From: Oscarella lobularis
Lineage: Eukaryota; Porifera; Homoscleromorpha; Homosclerophorida; Oscarellidae
Assembly (NCBI RefSeq): GCF_947507565.1
Contig: NC_089183.1
Location: 310,001 to 374,000, forward strand
Reading direction: 5' to 3'
Length of the DNA: 64,000 bases
Made by a program: the position numbers and the translations under genes
The notes under the pieces: generated by a model
The model's database searches: none
What the model saw: the letters and a program-made list of their open reading frames with translations, nothing else
Told to the model about the DNA's origin: nothing
In this document: piece after piece, positions 1-15,000 of the stretch
Numbering within the stretch: position 1 is the first letter of the stretch
Layout: every line of letters starts with the position of its first letter

Positions 1-3000
1 CTAATCTTTGATTCTTAGGGCCTAAATATAAAATTGAGGGCCTAATCTTTGATTCTTAGGGCGCAAATATTAAATTGAGGGACTAATCTTTGATTCTTAG
101 GGCCTAAATATTAAATTGAGGGCCTAATCTTTGATTCTTAGAGCCTAAATAAAAAATTGAGGGCCTAATCTTTAATTCTTAGGGCGCAAATATTAAATTG
201 AGAGACTAATCTTTGATTCTTAGGGCCTAAATATTAAATTGAGGGCCTAATCTTTGATTCTTAAAGCCTGAATAAAAAATTGAGGCCCTAATCTTTAATT
301 CTTAGGGCCTAAATATTAAATTGAGGGTCTAATCTTTAATTCTTAGTGCCTAAATATTAAATTGAGGGCCTAATCTTTGATTCTTAGGGCCTAAATATTA
401 CATTGAGGGCCTAATCTTTGATTCTTAGGGCCTCAATATTAAATCGAGGGCCTAATCTTTAATTCTTAGAGCCAAAATATTAAATTGAGGGCCTAATCTT
501 TAATTCTAAGGACCTAATTATTAAATTGAGGGTCCAATCTTTAATTCTAAGGGCCTAAATATTAAATTGAGGGCCTAATCTTTAATTCTTTAGGCCTAAA
601 TATTAATTTGAGGGTCTAATAATTGATTCTTAACGACTAAATATCAAATTGAGGGCCTACTCTTTAATTCTTTAAGCCTAAATTTTAATTTGAGGGCCTA
701 ATCTTTGATTCTTAGGGCCTAATTATTAAATTGAGGGCCTAATCTTTGATTCTTAGGGCCTAAATATTAAATTGAGGGCCTAGCCTTTAATTCTAAGGGC
801 CTAAATATTAAATTGAGGACCTAATCTTTGATTCTTAGGGCCTAAATATAAAATTGAGGGTCTAATCATTGATTCTTAGAGACTAAATATTAAATCGAGG
901 GCCTAATCTTTAATTCTAAGGGCCAAAATATTAAATTGAGGGCCTAATCTTTAATTCTAAGGACCTAAATATTAAATTGAGGGCCTAATCTTTGATTCTA
1001 AGGACCTAAATATTAAATTGAGGGCCTAATCTTTGATTCTAAGAACTTAAATATTAAATTGAGGGTCTAATCTTTAATTCTTAGGGCCTAAATATTAAAA
1101 TGAGGGCCTAATCTTTAATTTTAAAGACCTTAATATTAAATTGAGGGCCTAATCTTTGATTCTTAGAGCCTAAATAAAAAATTGAGGGCCTAATCTTTGA
1201 TTCTTAGGGCCTAAATATTAAATTGAGGGCCTAATCTTTGATTCTTAGGGCCTAAATATTAAATTGAGGGCCTAATCTTTGATTCTTAGGGCCTAAATAT
1301 TAAATTGAGGGCCTAATCTTTAATTCTAAGGACCTAAATATTAAATTGCGGGCCTAATCTTTGATTCTAAGGACCTAAATATTAAATTGAGGGCCTAATC
1401 TTTGATTCTAAGAACTTAAATATTAAATTGAGGGTCTAATCTTTAATTCTTAGGACCTAAATATTAAAATGAGGGCCTAATCTTTAATTTTAAAGACCTT
1501 AATATTAAATTGAGGGCCTAATCTTTGATTCTTAGGGACAAAATATAAAATAGAGGGCCTAATCTTTGATTCTTAAGGCCTAATTATTAAATTGAGGGCC
1601 TAATCTTTGATTCCAAGGACTTAAATATTAAATTGAGGGTCTAATCTTTGATTCTTAGGGCCTAAATATAAAATTGAGGGCCTAATCTTTGATTCTTAGG
1701 GCGCAAATATTAAATTGAGAGACTAATCTTTGATTCTTAGGGCCTAAATATTAAATTGAGGGCCTAATCTTTGATTCTTAGAGCCTAAATAAAAAATTGA
1801 GGGCCTAATCTTTAATTCTTAGGGCGCAAATATTAAATTGAGAGACTAATCTTTGATTCTTAGGGCCTAAATATTAAATTGAGGGCCTAATCTTTGATTC
1901 TTAAAGCCTGAATAAAAAATTGAGGCCCTAATCTTTAATTCTTAGGGCCTAAATATTAAATTGAGGGTCTAATCTTTAATTCTTAGTGCCTAAATATTAA
2001 ATTGAGGGCCTAATCTTTGATTCTTAGGGCCTAAATATTACATTGAGGGCCTAATCTTTGATTCTTAGGGCCTCAATATTAAATCGAGGGCCTAATCTTT
2101 AATTCTTAGAGCCAAAATATTAAATTGAGGGCCTAATCTTTAATTCTAAGGACCTAATTATTAAATTGAGGGTCCAATCTTTAATTCTAAGGGCCTAAAT
2201 ATTAAATTGAGGGCCTAATCTTTAATTCTTTAGGCCTAAATATTAATTTGAGGGTCTAATAATTGATTCTTAACGACTAAATATCAAATTGAGGGCCTAC
2301 TCTTTAATTCTTTAAGCCTAAATTTTAATTTGAGGGCCTAATCTTTGATTCTTAGGGCCTAATTATTAAATTGAGGGCCTAATCTTTGATTCTTAGGGCC
2401 TAAATATTAAATTGAGGGCCTAGCCTTTAATTCTAAGGGCCTAAATATTAAATTGAGGACCTAATCTTTGATTCTTAGGGCCTAAATATAAAATTGAGGG
2501 TCTAATCATTGATTCTTAGGGACTAAATATTAAATCGAGGGCCTAATCTTTAATTCTAAGGGCCAAAATATTAAATTGAGGGCCTAATCTTTAATTCTAA
2601 GGACCTAAATATTAAATTGAGGGCCTAATCTTTGATTCTAAGGACCTAAATATTAAATTGAGGGCCTAATCTTTGATTCTAAGAACTTAAATATTAAATT
2701 GAGGGTCTAATCTTTAATTCTTAGGGCCTAAATATTAAAATGAGGGCCTAATCTTTAATTTTAAAGACCTTAATATTAAATTGAGGGCCTAATCTTTGAT
2801 TCTTAGAGCCTAAATAAAAAATTGAGGGCCTAATCTTTAATTCTTAGGGCGCAAATATTAAATTGAGAGACTAATCTTTGATTCTTAGGGCCTAAATATT
2901 AAATTGAGGGCCTAATCTTTGATTCTTAAAGCCTGAATAAAAAATTGAGGCCCTAATCTTTAATTCTTAGGGCCTAAATATTAAATTGAGGGTCTAATCT

Positions 3001-6000
3001 TTAATTCTTAGTGCCTAAATATTAAATTGAGGGCCTAATCTTTGATTCTTAGGGCCTAAATATTACATTGAGGGCCTAATCTTTGATTCTTAGGGCCTCA
3101 ATATTAAATCGAGGGCCTAATCTTTAATTCTTAGAGCCAAAATATTAAATTGAGGGCCTAATCTTTAATTCTAAGGACCTAATTATTAAATTGAGGGTCC
3201 AATCTTTAATTCTAAGGGCCTAAATATTAAATTGAGGGCCTAATCTTTAATTCTTTAGGCCTAAATATTAATTTGAGGGTCTAATAATTGATTCTTAACG
3301 ACTAAATATCAAATTGAGGGCCTACTCTTTAATTCTTTAAGCCTAAATTTTAATTTGAGGGCCTAATCTTTGATTCTTAGGGCCTAATTATTAAATTGAG
3401 GGCCTAATCTTTGATTCTTAGGGCCTAAATATTAAATTGAGGGCCTAGCCTTTAATTCTAAGGGCCTAAATATTAAATTGAGGACCTAATCTTTGATTCT
3501 TAGGGCCTAAATATAAAATTGAGGGTCTAATCATTGATTCTTAGGGACTAAATATTAAATCGAGGGCCTAATCTTTAATTCTAAGGGCCAAAATATTAAA
3601 TTGAGGGCCTAATCTTTAATTCTAAGGACCTGAATATTAAATTGAGGGCCTAATCTTTGATTCTAAGGACCTAAATATTAAATTGAGGGCCTAATCTTTG
3701 ATTCTAAGAACTTAAATATTAAATTGAGGGTCTAATCTTTAATTCTTAGGGCCTAAATATTAAAATGAGGGCCTAATCTTTAATTTTAAAGACCTTAATA
3801 TTAAATTGAGGGCCTAATCTTTGATTCTTAGAGCCTAAATATTAAATTGAGGGCCTAATCTTTGATTCTTAGGGCCTAAATATTACATTGAGGGCCTAAT
3901 CTTTGATTCTTAGGGCCTCAATATTAAATCGAGGGCCTAATCTTTAATTCTTAGAGCCAAAATATTAAATTGAGGGCCTAATCTTTGATTCTTAGGGCCT
4001 AAATATAAAATTGAGGGCCTAATCTTTGATTCTTAGGGCCTAAATATAAAATTGAGGTCCTAATCTTTAATTCTTAGAGCCTAAATATTAAATTGAGGGC
4101 CTAACCTTTAATTCTAAGGACCTAAATATTAAATTGAGGGCCTAATCATTGATTCTTAAAGCCTAAATAAAAAATTGAAGGCCTAATCTTTAATTCTTAG
4201 GGCCTAATTATTAAATTGAGGGCCTAATGTTTGATTCTTAGGGCCTAAATATAAAATTGAGGGCCTAATCTTTAATTCTAAGTTCCTAAATATTAAATTG
4301 AGGGCCTAATCTTTAATTCTAAGGACCTAAATATTAAATTGAGGGTGTAATCTTTAATTCTTAGGGCCTAAATATTAAATTGAGGGCCTAATCTTTGATT
4401 CTTAGGGCCTAAATATTAAATTGAGGGCCTAATCTTTGATTCTTAGGGACTAAATATTAAATTGAGGGCCTAATCTTTAATTCTTAGGGCCTAAATATTA
4501 CATTGAGGGCCTAATCTTTGATTCTTAGGGCCTAAATAAAAAATTGAGGGCCTAATCTTTAATTCTTAGGGCGTAAATATTAAATTGAGAGACTAATCTT
4601 TGATTCTTAGGGCCTAAATATTAAATTGAGGGCCTAATCTTTGATTCTTAGGGCCTAAATATTAAATTGAGGGCCTAATCTTTGATTCTTAGGGCCTAAA
4701 TATTAAATTGAGGGCCTAATCTTTAATTCTAAGGACCTAAATATTAAATTGCGGGCCTAATCTTTGATTCTAAGGACCTAAATATTAAATTGAGGGCCTA
4801 ATCTTTGATTCTAAGAACTTAAATATTAAATTGAGGGTCTAATCTTTAATTCTTAGGGCCTAAATATTAAAATGAGGGCCTAATCTTTAATTTTAAAGAC
4901 CTTAATATTAAATTGAGGGCCTAATCTTTGATTCTTAGGGACAAAATATAAAATAGAGGGCCTAATCTTTGATTCTTAAGGCCTAATTATTAAATTGAGG
5001 GCCTAATCTTTGATTCCAAGGACTTAAATATTAAATTGAGGGTCTAATCTTTGATTCTTAGGGCCTAAATATAAAATTGAGGGCCTAATCTTTGATTCTT
5101 AGGGCGCAAATATTAAATTGAGAGACTAATCTTTGATTCTTAGGGCCTAAATATTAAATTGAGGGCCTAATCTTTGATTCTTAGAGCCTAAATAAAAAAT
5201 TGAGGGCCTAATCTTTAATTCTTAGGGCGCAAATATTAAATTGAGAGACTAATCTTTGATTCTTAGGGCCTAAATATTAAATTGAGGGCCTAATCTTTGA
5301 TTCTTAGAGCCTGAATAAAAAATTGAGGCCCTAATCTTTAATTCTTAGGGCCTAAATATTAAATTGAGGGTCTAATCTTTAATTCTTAGTGCCTAAATAT
5401 TAAATTGAGGGCCTAATCTTTGATTCTTAGGGCCTCAATATTAAATCGAGGGCCTAATCTTTAATTCTTAGAGCCAAAATATTAAATTGAGGGCCTAATC
5501 TTTAATTCTAAGGACCTAATTATTAAATTGAGGGTCCAATCTTTAATTCTAAGGGCCTAAATATTAAATTGAGGGCCTAATCTTTAATTCTTTAGGCCTA
5601 AATATTAATTTGAGGGTCTAATAATTGATTCTTAACGACTAAATATCAAATTGAGGGCCTACTCTTTAATTCTTTAAGCCTAAATTTTAATTTGAGGGCC
5701 TAATCTTTGATTCTTAGGGCCTAATTATTAAATTAAGGGCCTAATCTTTGATTCTTAGGGCCTAAATATTAAATTGAGGGCCTAGCCTTTAATTCTAAGG
5801 GCCTAAATATTAAATTGAGGACCTAATCTTTGATTCTTAGGGCCTAAATATAAAATTGAGGGTCTAATCATTGATTCTTAGGGACTAAATATCAAATTGA
5901 GAGCCTAATCTTTAATTCTTTAGGCCTAAATTTTAATTTGAGGGCCTAATCTTTGATTCTTAAGGCCTAAATAAAAAATTGAGGGGCTAATCCTTAATTC

Positions 6001-9000
6001 TTAGGGCCTAAATATTAAATTGAGAGACTAATCTTTGATTCTTAGGGCCTAAATATTAAATTGAGGGCCTAATCTTTGATTCTTAGGGCCTAAATATTAA
6101 ATCGAGGGCCTAATCTTTAATTCTAAGGGCCAAAATATTAAATTGAGGGCCTAATCTTTAATTCTAAGGACCTAAATATTAAATTGCGGGCCTAATCTTT
6201 GATTCTAAGGACCTAAATATTAAATTGAGGGCCTAATCTTTGATTCTAAGAACTTAAATATTAAATTGAGGGTCTAATCTTTAATTCTTAGGGCCTAAAT
6301 ATTAAAATGAGGGCCTAATCTTTAATTTTAAAGACCTTAATATTAAATTGAGGGCCTAATCTTTGATTCTTAGAGCCTAAATATTAAATTGAGGGCCTAA
6401 TCTTTGATTCTTAGGGCCTAAATATTACATTGAGGGCCTAATCTTTGATTCTTAGGGCCTCAATATTAAATCGAGGGCCTAATCTTTAATTCTTAGAGCC
6501 AAAATATTAAATTGAGGGCCTAATCTTTGATTCTTAGGGCCTAAATATAAAATTGAGGGCCTAATCTTTGATTCTTAGGGCCTAAATATAAAATTGAGGT
6601 CCTAATCTTTAATTCTTAGAGCCTAAATATTAAATTGAGGGCCTAACCTTTAATTCTAAGGACCTAAATATTAAATTGAGGGCCTAATCATTGATTCTTA
6701 AAGCCTAAATAAAAAATTGAAGGCCTAATCTTTAATTCTTAGGGCCTAATTATTAAATTGAGGGCCTAATGTTTGATTCTTAGAGCCTAAATATAAAATT
6801 GAGGGCCTAATCTTTAATTCTAAGTTCCTAAATATTAAATTGAGGGCCTAATCTTTAATTCTAAGGACCTAAATATTAAATTGAGGGTGTAATCTTTAAT
6901 TCTTAGGGCCTAAATATTAAATTGAGGGCCTAATCTTTGATTCTTAGGGCCTAAATATTAAATTGAGGGCCTAATCTTTGATTCTTAGGGACTAAATATT
7001 AAATTGAGGGCCTAATCTTTAATTCTTAGGGCCTAAATATTACATTGAGGGCCTAATCTTTAATTCTTTAGGCCTAAATATTAATTTGAGGGCCTAATCG
7101 ATGATTCTTATGGCCTAATTATTAAATTGAGGGCCTAATCTTTGATTCTTAGGACCTAAATATTAAATTGAGGGCCTAATCTTTGATTCTTAGGGCCTAA
7201 ATATTAAATAGAGGGCCTAATCTTTGATTCTTAGGGCCTAAGTATAAAATTGAGAGCCTAATCTTTAATTCTTAGAGCCAAAATATTAAATTGAGGGCCT
7301 AATCTTTAATTCTAAGGACCTAATTATTAAATTGAGGGTCTAATCTTTAATTCTTAGGGCCTAAATATTAAATTCAGGGCCTAATCTTTAATTCCTTAGG
7401 CCTAAATATTAATTTGAGGGTCTAATAATTGATTCTTAGGGACTAAATATCAAATTGAGGGCCTACTCTTTAATTCTTTAGGTCTAAATTTTAATTTGAG
7501 GGCCTAATCTTTGATTCTTAGGGCCTAATTATTAAATTGAGGGCCTAATCTTTGATTCTTAGGGCCTAAATATTAAATTGAGGGCCTAGTCTTTAATTCT
7601 AAGGGCCTAAATATTAAATTGAGGACCTAATCTTATATTCTTAGGGCCTAAATAAAAAATTGAGGGCCTAATCTTTAATTCTTAGGGCCTAAATATTAAA
7701 TTGAGGGCCTAATCTTTAATTCTTAGAGCCTAAATATTAAATTGAGGGCCTAACCTTTAATTCTAAGGACCTAAATATTAAATTGTGGGCCTAATCATTG
7801 ATTCTTAGGGCCTAAATAAAAAATTGAAGGCCTAATCTTTAATTCTTAGGGCCTAAATATTAAATTGAGGGCCTAATCTTTGATGCTTAAAGCCTAAATA
7901 TTAAATAGAGGGCCTAATCTTTAATTCTAAGGGCCAAAATATTAAATTGAGGGCCTAATCTTTAATTCTTAGAGCCTAAATATTAAATTGAGGGCCTAAT
8001 CTTTAATTCTAAGAACATAAATATTAAATTGAGGGTCTAATCTTTAATTCTTAGGGCCTAAATATTAAATTGAGGGCCTAATCTTTAATTCTTAGGGCCT
8101 AAATATTAAATTGAGGGCCTAATCTTTGATTCTTAGGGACTAAATATCAAATTGAGGGCCTAATCTTTAATTCTTTAGGCCTAAATATTAATTTTAGGGC
8201 CTAATCTTTGATTCTTAGGGCCTAATTATTAAATTGAGGGCCTAATGTTTGATTCTTAGAGCCTAAATATAAAATTCAGGGCCTAATCTTTAATTCTTAG
8301 GACCTAAATATTAAATTGAGGACCTAATCTTTGATGCTTAAAGCCTAAATATTAAATCGAGGGCCTAATCTTTAATTCTAAGTTCCTAAATATTAAAATG
8401 AGGACCTAATCTTTAATTCTAAGGACCTAAATATTAAATTGAGGGTGTAATCTTTAATTCTAAGAACCTAAATATTAAATTGAGGGCCTAATCTTTAATT
8501 CTAAGAACCTAAATATTAAATTGAGGGCCTAATCTTTAATTCTTAGGGCCTAAATATTAAATTGAGGGCCTAATCTTTAATTCTAAGGACCTAAATATTA
8601 AATTGAGGGTGTAATCTTTGATTCTTAGGGCCTCAATATTAAATCGAGGGCCTAATCTTTAATTCTTAGAGCCAAAATATTAAATTGAGGGCCTAATCTT
8701 TAATTCTAAGGACCTAATTATTAAATTGAGGGTCCAATCTTTAATTCTAAGGGCCTAAATATTAAATTGAGGGCCTAATCTTTAATTCTTTAGGCCTAAA
8801 TATTAATTTGAGGGTCTAATAATTGATTCTTAACGACTAAATATCAAATTGAGGGCCTACTCTTTAATTCTTTAGGCCTAAATTTTAATTTGAGGGCCTA
8901 ATCTTTGATTCTTAGGGCCTAATTAATAAATTGAGGGCCTAATCTTTGATTCTTAGGGCCTAAATATTAAATTGAGGGCCTAGCCTTTAATTCTAAGGGC

Positions 9001-12000
9001 CTAAATATTAAATTGAGGACCTAATCTTTGATTCTTAGGGCCTAAATATAAAATTGAGGGTCTAATCATTGATTCTTAGGGACTAAATATCAAATTGAGA
9101 GCCTAATCTTTAATTCTTTAGGCCTAAATTTTAATTTGAGGGCCTAATCTTTGATTCTTAGGGCCTAATTATTAAATTGAGGGCCTAATCTTTGATTCTT
9201 AAGACCTAAATAAAAAATTGAGGGGCTAATCCTTAATTCTTAGGGCCTAAATATTAAATTGAGAGACTAATCTTTGATTCTTAGGGCCTAAATATTAAAT
9301 TGAGGGCCTAATCTTTGATTCTTAGGGCCTAAATATTAAATCGAGGGCCTAATCTTTAATTCTAAGGGCCAAAATATTAAATTGAGGGCCTAATCTTTAA
9401 TTCTAAGGACCTAAATATTAAATTGCGGGCCTAATCTTTGATTCTAAGGACCTAAATATTAAATTGAGGGCCTAATCTTTGATTCTAAGAACTTAAATAT
9501 TAAATTGAGGGTCTAATCTTTAATTCTTAGGGCCTAAATATTAAAATGAGGGCCTAATCTTTAATTTTAAAGACCTTAATATTAAATTGAGGGCCTAATC
9601 TTTGATTCTTAGAGCCTAAATATTAAATTGAGGGCCTAATCTTTGATTCTTAGGGCCTAAATATTACATTGAGGGCCTAATCTTTGATTCTTAGGGCCTC
9701 AATATTAAATCGAGGGCCTAATCTTTAATTCTTAGAGCCAAAATATTAAATTGAGGGCCTAATCTTTGATTCTTAGGGCCTAAATATAAAATTGAGGGCC
9801 TAATCTTTGATTCTTAGAGCCTAAATATAAAATTGAGGTCTTAATCTTTAATTCTTAGAGCCTAAATATTAAATTGAGGGCCTAACCTTTAATTCTAAGG
9901 ACCTAAATATTAAATTGAGGGCCTAATCATTGATTCTTAAAGCCTAAATAAAAAATTGAAGGCCTAATCTTTAATTCTTAGGGCCTAATTATTAAATTGA
10001 GGGCCTAATGTTTGATTCTTAGGGCCTAAATATAAAATTGAGGGCCTAATCTTTAATTCTAAGTTCCTAAATATTAAATTGAGGGCCTAATCTTTAATTC
10101 TAAGGACCTAAATATTAAATTGAGGGTGTAATCTTTAATTCTTAGGGCCTAAATATTAAATTGAGGGCCTAATCTTTGATTCTTAGGGCCTAAATATTAA
10201 ATTGAGGGCCTAATCTTTGATTCTTAGGGACTAAATATTAAATTGAGGGCCTAATCTTTAATTCTTTAGGCCTAAATATTAATTTGAGGGCCTAATCGAT
10301 GATTCTTATGGCCTAATTATTAAATAGAGGGCCTAATCTTTGATTCTTAGGGCCTAAGTATAAAATTGAGGGCCTAATCTTTAATTCTTAGAGCCAAAAT
10401 ATTAAATTGAGGGCCTAATCTTTAATTCTAAGGACCTAATTATTAAATTGAGGGTCTAATCTTTAATTCTTAGGGCCTAAATATTAAATTCAGGGCCTAA
10501 TCTTTAATTCTTTAGGCCTAAATATTAATTTGAGGGTCTAATAATTGATTCTTAGGGACTAAATATCAAATTGAGGGCCTACTCTTTAATTCTTTAGGTC
10601 TAAATTTTAATTTGAGGGCCTAATCTTTGATTCTTAGGGCCTAATTATTAAATTGAGGGCCTAATCTTTGATTCTTAGGGCCTAAATATTAAATTGAGGG
10701 CCTAGTCTTTAATTCTAAGGGCCTAAATATTAAATTGAGGACCTAATCTTATATTCTTAGGGCCTAAATAAAAAATTGAGGGCCTAATCTTTAATTCTTA
10801 GGGCCTAAATATTAAATTGAGGGCCTAATCTTTAATTCTTAGAGCCTAAATATTAAATTGAGGGCCTAACCTTTAATTCTAAGGACCTAAATATTAAATT
10901 GTGGGCCTAATCATTGATTCTTAGGGCCTAAATAAAAAATTGAAGGCCTAATCTTTAATTCTTAGGGCCTAAATATTAAATTGAGGGCCTAATCTTTGAT
11001 GCTTAAAGCCTAAATATTAAATAGAGGGCCTAATCTTTAATTCTAAGGGCCAAAATATTAAATTGAGGGCCTAATCTTTAATTCTTAGAGCCTAAATATT
11101 AAATTGAGGGCCTAATCTTTAATTCTAAGAACATAAATATTAAATTGAGGGTCTAATCTTTAATTCTTAGGGCCTAAATATTAAATTGAGGGCCTAATCT
11201 TTAATTCTTAGGGCCTAAATATTAAATTGAGGGCCTAATCTTTGATTCTTAGGGACTAAATATCAAATTGAGGGCCTAATCTTTAATTCTTTAGGCCTAA
11301 ATATTAATTTTAGGGCCTAATCTTTGATTCTTAGGGCCTAATTATTAAATTGAGGGCCTAATGTTTGATTCTTAGAGCCTAAATATAAAATTCAGGGCCT
11401 AATCTTTAATTCTTAGGACCTAAATATTAAATTGAGGACCTAATCTTTGATGCTTAAAGCCTAAATATTAAATCGAGGGCCTAATCTTTAATTCTAAGTT
11501 CCTAAATATTAAAATGAGGACCTAATCTTTAATTCTAAGGACCTAAATATTAAATTGAGGGTGTAATCTTTAATTCTAAGAACCTAAATATTAAATTGAG
11601 GGCCTAATCTTTAATTCTAAGAACCTAAATATTAAATTGAGGGCCTAATCTTTAATTCTTAGGGCCTAAATATTAAATTGAGGGCCTAATCTTTAATTCT
11701 AAGGACCTAAATATTAAATTGAGGGTGTAATCTTTGATTCTTAGGGCCTCAATATTAAATCGAGGGCCTAATCTTTAATTCTTAGAGCCAAAATATTAAA
11801 TTGAGGGCCTAATCTTTAATTCTAAGGACCTAATTATTAAATTGAGGGTCCAATCTTTAATTCTAAGGGCCTAAATATTAAATTGAGGGCCTAATCTTTA
11901 ATTCTTTAGGCCTAAATATTAATTTGAGGGTCTAATAATTGATTCTTAACGACTAAATATCAAATTGAGGGCCTACTCTTTAATTCTTTAGGCCTAAATT

Positions 12001-15000
12001 TTAATTTGAGGGCCTAATCTTTGATTCTTAGGGCCTAATTATTAAATTGAGGGCCTAATCTTTGATTCTTAGGGCCTAAATATTAAATTGAGGGCCTAGC
12101 CTTTAATTCTAAGGGCCTAAATATTAAAATGAGGACCTAATCTTTAATTCTAAGGACCTAAATATTAAATTGAGGGTGTAATCTTTAATTCTAAGAACCT
12201 AAATATTAAATTGAGGGCCTAATCTTTAATTCTAAGAACCTAAATATTAAATTGAGGGCCTAATCTTTAATTCTTAGGGCCTAAATATTAAATTGAGGGC
12301 CTAATCTTTAATTCTAAGGACCTAAATATTAAATTGAGGGTGTAATCTTTGATTCTTAGGGCCTCAATATTAAATCGAGGGCCTAATCTTTAATTCTTAG
12401 AGCCAAAATATTAAATTGAGGGCCTAATCTTTAATTCTAAGGACCTAAATATTAAATTGAGGGTGTAATCTTTAATTCTTAGGGCCTAAATATTAAATTG
12501 AGGGTCTAATCATTGATTCTTAGGGACTAAATATTAAATCGAGGGCCTAATCTTTAATTCTAAGGGCCAAAATATTAAATTGAGGGCCTAATCTTTAATT
12601 CTAAGGACCTGAATATTAAATTGAGGGCCTAATCTTTGATTCTAAGGACCTAAATATTAAATTGAGGGCCTAATCTTTGATTCTAAGAACTTAAATATTA
12701 AATTGAGGGTCTAATCTTTAATTCTTAGGGCCTAAATATTAAAATGAGGGCCTAATCTTTAATTTTAAAGACCTTAATATTAAATTGAGGGCCTAATCTT
12801 TGATTCTTAGAGCCTAAATATTAAATTGAGGGCCTAATCTTTGATTCTTAGGGCCTAAATATTACATTGAGGGCCTAATCTTTGATTCTTAGGGCCTCAA
12901 TATTAAATCGAGGGCCTAATCTTTAATTCTTAGAGCCAAAATATTAAATTGAGGGCCTAATCTTTGATTCTTAGGGCCTAAATATAAAATTGAGGGCCTA
13001 ATCTTTGATTCTTAGGGCCTAAATATAAAATTGAGGTCCTAATCTTTAATTCTTAGAGCCTAAATATTAAATTGAGGGCCTAACCTTTAATTCTAAGGAC
13101 CTAAATATTAAATTGAGGGCCTAATCATTGATTCTTAAAGCCTAAATAAAAAATTGAAGGCCTAATCTTTAATTCTTAGAGCCTAATTATTAAATTGAGG
13201 GCCTAATGTTTTATTCTTAGGGCCTAAATATAAAATTGAGGGCCTAATCTTTAATTCTAAGTTCCTAAATATTAAATTGAGGGCCTAATCTTTAATTCTA
13301 AGGACCTAAATATTAAATTGAGGGTGTAATCTTTAATTCTTAGGGCCTAAATATTAAATTGAGGGCCTAATCTTTGATTCTTAGGGCCTAAATATTAAAT
13401 TGAGGGCCTAATCTTTGATTCTTAGGGACTAAATATTAAATTGAGGGCCTAATCTTTAATTCTTAGGGCCTAAATATTACATTGAGGGCCTAATCTTTGA
13501 TTCTTAGGGCCTAATTATTAAATTGAGGGCCTAACCTTTAATTCTAAGGACCTAAATATTAAATTGAGGGCCTAATAATTGATTCTTAGGGCCTAAATAA
13601 AAAATTGAAGGCCTAATCTTTAATTCTTAGGGCCTAATTATTAAATTGAGGGCCTAATGTTTGATTCTTAGGGCCTAAATATAAAATTGAGGGCCTAATC
13701 TTTAATTCTTAGGACCTAAATATTAAATTGAGGACCTAATCTTTGATGCTTAAAGCCTAAATATTAAATCGAGGGCCTAATTTTTAATTCTAAGTTCCTA
13801 AATATTAAATTGAGGGCCTAATCTTTAATTCTAAGGACCTAAATATTAAATTGAGGGTGTAATCTTTAATTCTTAGGGCCTAAATATTAAATTGAGGGCC
13901 TAATCTTTGATTCTTAGGGCCTAAATATTAAATTGAGGGCCTAATCTTTGATTCTTAGGGACTAAATATTAAATTGAGGGCCTAATCTTTAATTCTTAGG
14001 ACCTAAATATTAAATTGAGAGACTAATCTTTGATTCTTAGGGCCTAAATATTAAATTGAGGGCCTAATCTTTGATTCTTAGGGCCTAAATATTAAATTGA
14101 GGGCCTAATCTTTAATTCTTAGGACCTAAATATTAAATTGAGAGACTAATCTTTGATTCTTAGGGCCTAAATATTAAATTGAGGGCCTAATCTTTGATTC
14201 TTAGGGCCTAAATATTAAATCGAGGGCCTAATCTTTAATTCTAAGGGCCAAAATATTAAATTGAGGGCCTAATCTTTAATTCTTAGGGCCTAAATATAAA
14301 ATTGAGGGCATAATCTTTAATTCTTAGGGCGTAAATTTTAAATTGAGGGTCTAATCTTTGACGCTTAAAGCCTAAATATTAAATCGAGGGCCTAATCTTT
14401 AATTCTAAGGGCCTAAATATTAAATTGAGGGCCTAATCGTTAATTCTAAGGAAATAAATATTAAATTGAGGGCCTAATCTTTGATTCTTAGGGACTAAAT
14501 ATCAAATTGAGGGCCTAATCTTTAATTCTTTAGGCCTAAATATTAATTTGAGGGCCTAATCGATGATTCTTATGGCCTAATTATTAAATTGAGGGCCTAA
14601 TCTTTGATTCTTAGGGCCTAAATATTAAATTGAGGGCCTAATCTTTGATTCTTAGGGCCTAAATATTAAATAGAGGGCCTAATCTTTGATTCTTAGGGCC
14701 TAAGTATAAAATTGAGGGCCTAATCTTTAATTCTTAGAGCCAAAATATTAAATTGAGGGCCTAATCTTTAATTCTAAGGACCTAATTATTAAATTGAGGG
14801 TCTAATCTTTAATTCTTAGGGCCTAAATATTAAATTCAGGGCCTAATCTTTAATTCTTTAGGCCTAAATATTAATTTGAGGGTCTAATAATTGATTCTTA
14901 GGGACTAAATATCAAATTGAGGGCCTACTCTTTAATTCTTTAGGTCTAAATTTTAATTTGAGGGCCTAATCTTTGATTCTTAGGGCCTAATTATTAAATT

